DNA from: Planococcus sp. PAMC 21323 | Lineage (GTDB): Bacteria; Bacillota; Bacilli; Bacillales_A; Planococcaceae | DNA length: 64,000 nucleotides | Assembly: GCF_000785555.1 (NCBI RefSeq) | Contig: NZ_CP009129.1 | Coordinates: 558,001 to 622,000, forward strand | Direction of reading: 5' to 3' | The notes under the pieces: generated by a model | Seen by the model: only the letters and a program-made list of their open reading frames with translations | What the model was told of the DNA's origin: nothing | Database searches by the model: none | In this document: one piece after another, positions 59,918-64,000 of the stretch | Position numbering within the stretch: the first letter of the stretch is position 1 | Layout of the letters: each line of letters opens with the position of its first letter | Position numbers and translations under genes: made by a program

Positions 59918-61864
59918 ATGAATAACACTGACAATAAAAAAACAATGAATAAGTTCTTACCACTGTTTGCTTTAGCTGTTGCTATGCTGTGGATAAAAAC
60001 CTATGTATCACAAAAAACACAATTTAAATTGGATGTTGACAGTACACTCCAAGAATTACTGCTGTTTATCAATCCGCTTGGTTCTGCTTTATTACTACTA
60101 AGCTTATCGTTCTTTTTTAAAGGGGCACGGAAGTACTGGTCACTATTGTTAATATACACATTAATGTCTGTTATGTTATATGCGAATGTTGTATATTACC
60201 GATTTTTTAGTGACTTTATCACCTTGCCAACTTTATTTCAAACACAAAACTTCGGTGATTTAGGCGGCAGTGTGCTGACTTTAATCCAACCAACAGATGT
60301 GTTGTTTTTTGCCGACGTAATTATTTTAGGTGTTCTTGTATTCTCGAATAAACTTAAAAAAGAATCTGGAAATTTTAAAACTAAAGTGATTCTACCTGTT
60401 ATTACAATTGCGCTCGCTATTTCATTCTTTAACTTAGCGTTAGCGGAAAAAGATCGTCCTCAATTGTTAACGAGAGGATTCGATAGAAACTACATTGTAA
60501 AATATTTAGGTATGTACAACTACGCGCTCTATGATACTGTCGAAACTCTGAAAGCCTCTACTCAACGAGTTTTAGCTGATAGCGACGATAATACAGAAGT
60601 GTTAAACTACACGAAATCCAATTATGCGAAACCAAATGAGGACTATTTTGGTGCAGCTGAAGGCATGAATGTTGTTTACTTACATTTGGAATCGTTCCAA
60701 GAATTCTTGTTAAATTATGAGTTAGATGGAGAAGAAGTTACACCGTTTTTGAATTCGTTAATTGGCGATCAAAACACGTTGTATTTCGATAATTTCTTCC
60801 ACCAAACGGCTCAAGGTAAAACTTCAGACGCGGAGTTTATGCTTGAAAATTCGTTGTTCGGTTTGCCGAAAGGTTCAGCATTTATTACAAAAGGACGTAA
60901 TACGTATCAGGCTGCACCGGCTATCTTAAAAGATAAAGGCTACACATCAGCGGTTTTTCATGGCAACAACGGAACGTTTTGGAACCGAAATGAAGTATAC
61001 AAATCTTTTGGTTATGATTACTTTTTCGATATTGAATCGTATACCAATTTGACAGAAGAAGACATGGCGGAATATGGCGTTATGGACAAACCGTTCTTTG
61101 AACAGTCAGGTGAAATGATAGAATCATTGCCAGAACCTTTCTATACGAAGTTACTGACGGTTTCGCATCATTTTCCATACCACATGGATGAAGAGTTAAC
61201 AACGATTGGAAAAGCGACAACGGGAGATTCAAGCGTAGATGATTATTTCCAAACAGCTCGCTATGCAGACGAAGCGATCGAGCAATTCTTTACGCAACTA
61301 GAAGAGTCTGGTTTAACTGATAACACGATGGTCATCCTATACGGAGATCATTATGGTATTTCTGATAACCATAACCAAGCGATGGAACAAATTCTTTCAA
61401 AAGAAATTACACCAGTTGAAAATGCTAATCTTCAACGTGTGCCTTTGTTTATCCACGTGCCTGGCATGGAAGGCGGCATTGATCACACGTATGGTGGCCA
61501 AATTGATCTTCTGCCAACAGTGCTTCACATGTTAGGAGTAGAAACGGAAAATTATGTTCAGTTTGGTGCAGATTTATTATCTGAAGACCATGAAGAATTG
61601 GTAACGTTCAGAAATGGCGATTACGTCAGTCCTGAAATTTTCTCAATCGGTGAGAAATTCTATAACCCTGAAACTGGTTTACTGATTGAAGACGAGCAAC
61701 TAGCGAAAGCAGAGCAGCTTCAGCAACAATCAAATTTCGAGCTTGAGTTGTCCGATCAACTGGTCAATGGTGATTTGTTGAGGTTCTATACACCAATCGG
61801 GTTTACGCCTATTGATCCATCGGACTATAGCTATCAAAGCACGTCTTTAGAGGAAACTGAATAA
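59918..61864 (+). CDS. Lipoteichoic acid synthase family protein (LtaS/YfnI type)
   Basis: 648 residues. Five N-terminal membrane segments (about 10-185) are followed by an extracellular sulfatase-like domain. Active-site residues line up with those known for S. aureus LtaS: E258 (LESFQ), nucleophile T302 in AQGKTSD, H417/H418 in HHFPYH, and D477-H478 in YGDHYG. It transfers glycerol phosphate from phosphatidylglycerol to build the lipoteichoic acid chain outside the membrane. Which paralogue it is (main synthase or primase-like) cannot be read. The ATG at 59918 has GAAGGTG 9 bases upstream; the ATG at 59885 lacks a site. Monocistronic, terminator at 61878. Confidence 0.94.
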   Translation: MNNTDNKKTMNKFLPLFALAVAMLWIKTYVSQKTQFKLDVDSTLQELLLFINPLGSALLLLSLSFFFKGARKYWSLLLIYTLMSVMLYANVVYYRFFSDFITLPTLFQTQNFGDLGGSVLTLIQPTDVLFFADVIILGVLVFSNKLKKESGNFKTKVILPVITIALAISFFNLALAEKDRPQLLTRGFDRNYIVKYLGMYNYALYDTVETLKASTQRVLADSDDNTEVLNYTKSNYAKPNEDYFGAAEGMNVVYLHLESFQEFLLNYELDGEEVTPFLNSLIGDQNTLYFDNFFHQTAQGKTSDAEFMLENSLFGLPKGSAFITKGRNTYQAAPAILKDKGYTSAVFHGNNGTFWNRNEVYKSFGYDYFFDIESYTNLTEEDMAEYGVMDKPFFEQSGEMIESLPEPFYTKLLTVSHHFPYHMDEELTTIGKATTGDSSVDDYFQTARYADEAIEQFFTQLEESGLTDNTMVILYGDHYGISDNHNQAMEQILSKEITPVENANLQRVPLFIHVPGMEGGIDHTYGGQIDLLPTVLHMLGVETENYVQFGADLLSEDHEELVTFRNGDYVSPEIFSIGEKFYNPETGLLIEDEQLAKAEQLQQQSNFELELSDQLVNGDLLRFYTPIGFTPIDPSDYSYQSTSLEETE

Positions 61865-61877
61865 GCAATAACTAAAG

Positions 61878-61925
61878 AGCATCCTTAAGACGGATTTTAC
61901 CGTCAATGAGGATGCTTTTTTTTGA
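61878..61925. terminator. Bidirectional terminator
   Basis: The outer stem AGCATCCT/AGGATGCT with an inner GACGG/CCGTC stem, then eight T residues, between the lipoteichoic acid synthase and the symporter genes. Confidence 0.9.
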
Positions 61926-61948
61926 ATAAAACTATTCAACTGTTTTTT

Positions 61949-62893
61949 CTATTTTGTCTCTTCCGCAATACCGTCCAATTTACTGAACCGATTTGCAATC
62001 ATTGCGCCGATTGATAAATTAAAGACCATATTAAAAATTGGCGCTATTACGCCAAGTTCTCCGATAAATTTATAAGCAAGAATCGCAGCAAGAGCCGTAT
62101 TGCAGAGCCCTACTTGGAATAGAGCAGCACGTGCGTCTTGTTCTTCCATCTTTAGTCCTCGCGCAATAAAGTAAGCAGCAGCCATTGGTAAGGTAACTTG
62201 TATAAATGTCGCCATTGCGATTAGGGGAATAGTTGCTAATTCGGAAGCGATTGCTTCTTTACCACTGCCGATAATGGTATGAACAATAACTAGTAACGCT
62301 ATCGAGGTCCCAAGCTTTGTGACAGAACCGGTGTAAGACTTCAAACTAGGAATTACTTTTTGAAGAAATAAACCCAGTCCCATCGGCAATACGACAATTA
62401 GCATAAACGATATGAGAAGATCGAAAAAGGATAGGGAGATCTGTTCGCTCGATACACCGACCATTGCTAACGGTGTAACGATAGGACTAATTGCAACATC
62501 AAGTAGAGATGCAACAACAACGAGCGAAGCGTTACCGCCTGCTAAAAACGTATATACAGTAGCAGCCGTAGCACTTGGAACAGTTCCAGCTAAAATAAGA
62601 CCAGCAGCAATTTCAGGTTTAGAAGAAAAAAAGAGATGAGCCAATGCGATTGATACGGATACAGTGAGTGTCCATTTTAGCCCCGTAATCACCAGTAATT
62701 CTTTCTTCTTTTTTCGAATTTCTTTAAATGCTTCTATATTCATCGACAATCCAGCAAAGAAGATAACAGCTCCTAGCAGTAAACTAGGTACCCATGATGA
62801 TACTTGCCAATGAACAGGAGAGAAATAAGTAGCAACTGAAACCAATAAAATTAGAAAAGGTAATTTCCTAGAAATGAATGCTATAAGAGACAT
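61949..62893 (-). CDS. Bile acid:sodium symporter family transporter
   Basis: 314 residues with about nine to ten membrane segments. FFAGLSMNIEAFKEI near 45, AGLILAGTVPSATAATVYTFLAGGNASL near 100 (conserved sodium-site region) and AALFQVGLCNTALAAILA near 260 are the SBF/BASS family motifs. Bacterial members take up organic anions such as pantoate, pyruvate or bile-acid-like compounds with sodium; this one's substrate is unknown. The start follows AAAGGAAG. Divergent from the CdaR-like gene, so the two may be linked. Confidence 0.9.
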   Translation of the reverse strand: MSLIAFISRKLPFLILLVSVATYFSPVHWQVSSWVPSLLLGAVIFFAGLSMNIEAFKEIRKKKKELLVITGLKWTLTVSVSIALAHLFFSSKPEIAAGLILAGTVPSATAATVYTFLAGGNASLVVVASLLDVAISPIVTPLAMVGVSSEQISLSFFDLLISFMLIVVLPMGLGLFLQKVIPSLKSYTGSVTKLGTSIALLVIVHTIIGSGKEAIASELATIPLIAMATFIQVTLPMAAAYFIARGLKMEEQDARAALFQVGLCNTALAAILAYKFIGELGVIAPIFNMVFNLSIGAMIANRFSKLDGIAEETK

Positions 62894-63067
62894 GCGTCTA
62901 TTCTTCCTTTCAATCGAATTATGCTAATAGCATTTATTATACTCATTAATGTTTAATTATTCAGTCTTATTTATAAAAAAAGAAAATTTAAAAAATCTGT
63001 TAAGCTAAAATAGAATATACAAAAAACTCATGAAATATTTGATGCATAGTGGATAGGGGTGGTGAAT

Positions 63068-64000
63068 TTGTTTGATTTAGAATCATTAAGTTCTAAAATA
63101 GTAGAAGAACTCACGTCTTTAATGGATAAAAATGTGATAGTTACAGATAAAAATGGTTTTATCATCGCGAGCACCGATTCTAATCGGTTAAACTCATTTC
63201 ATGAAGGTGCCGCGATTTCAATGAGAAATCAACAGGAACTCCATTTAACGGAAGAGCTGTGTAACAAGTTACGTGGCGTGCGTCCTGGTATAGTCATGCC
63301 AATCATTGTTTCAGGAGCACCCATTGGCGTTCTAGGGATTACCGGGAAACCGGCAGAAGTAGAACAATATGCGAAGTTAGTGAGGAAAGTTGTCGAGCTG
63401 TTTATTACGGATTCTATCTCAAGAGAGGAAAAAGAGCGAGACATCCGTGAAATTGAATTCTTTTTCTTTGATTTGGTAACAACGGAATCTCCTATAGAAA
63501 TCATTGAAGACAGAGCACGTATGATCAATATTGATAGTTCTCTTTACCGGCGTATCGCTGTAATACAAACATACCAACAACTTGAAATTGCCGATGTAGA
63601 AGCTTTGTTGAGAATTCAAACCATTCATCCCGAACTGAAGATTATCAGATGGGGAATGGAAAAGTTAGTATTGTTAATGCCAGATATTAAAAAAGAGCAA
63701 ATGATGGAAGGATTAAAGAGTTTATCATTGAAAATCCAAAAGAAGATACGACAAAAGTTACCGATTGGTATAGGAAGTTTTAATAACTTCCATCAGTTAA
63801 AAGAATCATTTAGCCAAGCAGAAACCGCGCTAGCAGTTTCCGCAAGACAAGGGAAAATAGTATTTGAAGAAGATCTGAAATTGGAATTGCTATATTATTC
63901 GATTCGAGAAGAAGTACAGAAAGAGTTTTTAAAACGTACAATTGAGCCTTTAATAAAAGAAGAAGAGTTGATGTTAACTTTAGAGGCTTGGTTAAAGCGG
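63068..64000 (+). CDS. cdaR: CdaR-type sugar diacid regulator, 5' part only
   Basis: The frame from TTG at 63068 (after AGGGGTGG) stays open to the window edge (311 codons). The N-terminal diacid-recognition domain (about 1-135) reads LTSLMDKNVIVTDKNGFIIASTDS and PGIVMPIIVSGAPIGVLGITG. It is followed by a GGDEF-like regulator domain (about 140-290) with RIAVIQTYQQ and IGIGSFNNFHQLKESFSQAETALAV. The C-terminal PucR-type helix-turn-helix should lie beyond the window. Relatives sense glycerate or aldarates and control glycolate/glycerate genes; the glcD-like and glycerate kinase genes at 49-53 kb are plausible targets. The start codon is a guess between GTG 63062 and TTG 63068. Confidence 0.85.
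   Translation, partial: MFDLESLSSKIVEELTSLMDKNVIVTDKNGFIIASTDSNRLNSFHEGAAISMRNQQELHLTEELCNKLRGVRPGIVMPIIVSGAPIGVLGITGKPAEVEQYAKLVRKVVELFITDSISREEKERDIREIEFFFFDLVTTESPIEIIEDRARMINIDSSLYRRIAVIQTYQQLEIADVEALLRIQTIHPELKIIRWGMEKLVLLMPDIKKEQMMEGLKSLSLKIQKKIRQKLPIGIGSFNNFHQLKESFSQAETALAVSARQGKIVFEEDLKLELLYYSIREEVQKEFLKRTIEPLIKEEELMLTLEAWLKR

Overview
The window looks like chromosomal DNA of a low-to-medium GC Gram-positive bacterium of the Bacillales. The best guess is a Planococcaceae member (Planococcus or a relative). The genus rests on overall gene flavour and cannot be proved from this window. The evidence is purine-rich Shine-Dalgarno sites, many perfect intrinsic terminators, a lipoteichoic acid synthase, an RsbR-type stressosome protein, several sigma-B-like promoters and a C30-type carotenoid desaturase/oxygenase. 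No tRNA, rRNA or CRISPR array was seen.

Layout. 1-480: the 5' part of an IS256-family transposase, cut by the window edge. 620-4363: a large SF1 (Upf1-like) helicase with a C-terminal restriction-type nuclease fold. 4.5-11 kb: small unknown proteins and single metabolic enzymes (flavin monooxygenase, amidase, aldo/keto reductase). 11.4-15.6 kb: an AT-rich block with a CPBP protease and an FtsX-type permease plus its ATPase, preceded by a relic of the same transposase. 15.8-16.8 kb: an aromatic-acid-exporter-like membrane protein.

17.2-23.8 kb is a tight operon of three M20-type peptidases/amidohydrolases, an unusual regulator and an AbgT-family transporter. It probably imports and hydrolyses N-acyl or p-aminobenzoyl-glutamate-like compounds. 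24-25.7 kb holds a DUF421 membrane protein, a DJ-1/PfpI stress protein and an ABM monooxygenase; the first two genes are preceded by sigma-B-like promoters. 25.9-30.5 kb holds an acetamidase/formamidase, then a secreted repeat protein divergent from an OmpR-type two-component system, with paired 11-bp direct repeats between them. 30.7-36 kb is mostly small membrane, secreted and stress proteins.

36.3-46.3 kb: a GAF-GAF-PAS-GGDEF-EAL cyclic-di-GMP protein, a SHOCT protein, an RsbR paralogue, a two-gene NAD(P)-binding/glutamate-synthase-like operon, an ECF-type sigma factor with a DUF4179 membrane partner, and cytosine deaminase. 46.6-52.8 kb: a carotenoid enzyme, a 45-residue membrane peptide, and a glyoxylate/glycerate group (GntR/FadR regulator, GlcD-like oxidase, aspartate dehydrogenase-like protein, glycerate kinase). 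52.9-59.5 kb: small unknown proteins, then a second very large SF1 helicase with a winged-helix partner and a DIP1984-like protein. 59.5-64 kb: a structured non-coding stretch ending in a UUCG terminator, a lipoteichoic acid synthase, a bile-acid:sodium-symporter-family transporter and the 5' part of a CdaR-type regulator cut by the window end.

The clearest connecting theme is general stress. Five genes or operons carry good sigma-B-type promoter sequences (GTTTNN, 14-bp spacer, GGGWAN), and the RsbR paralogue is one of them. The most open questions are the two helicase loci, the abg-like operon with its cyclase-like regulator, the two-component/secreted-repeat locus, and the structured RNA candidate near 59.5 kb.
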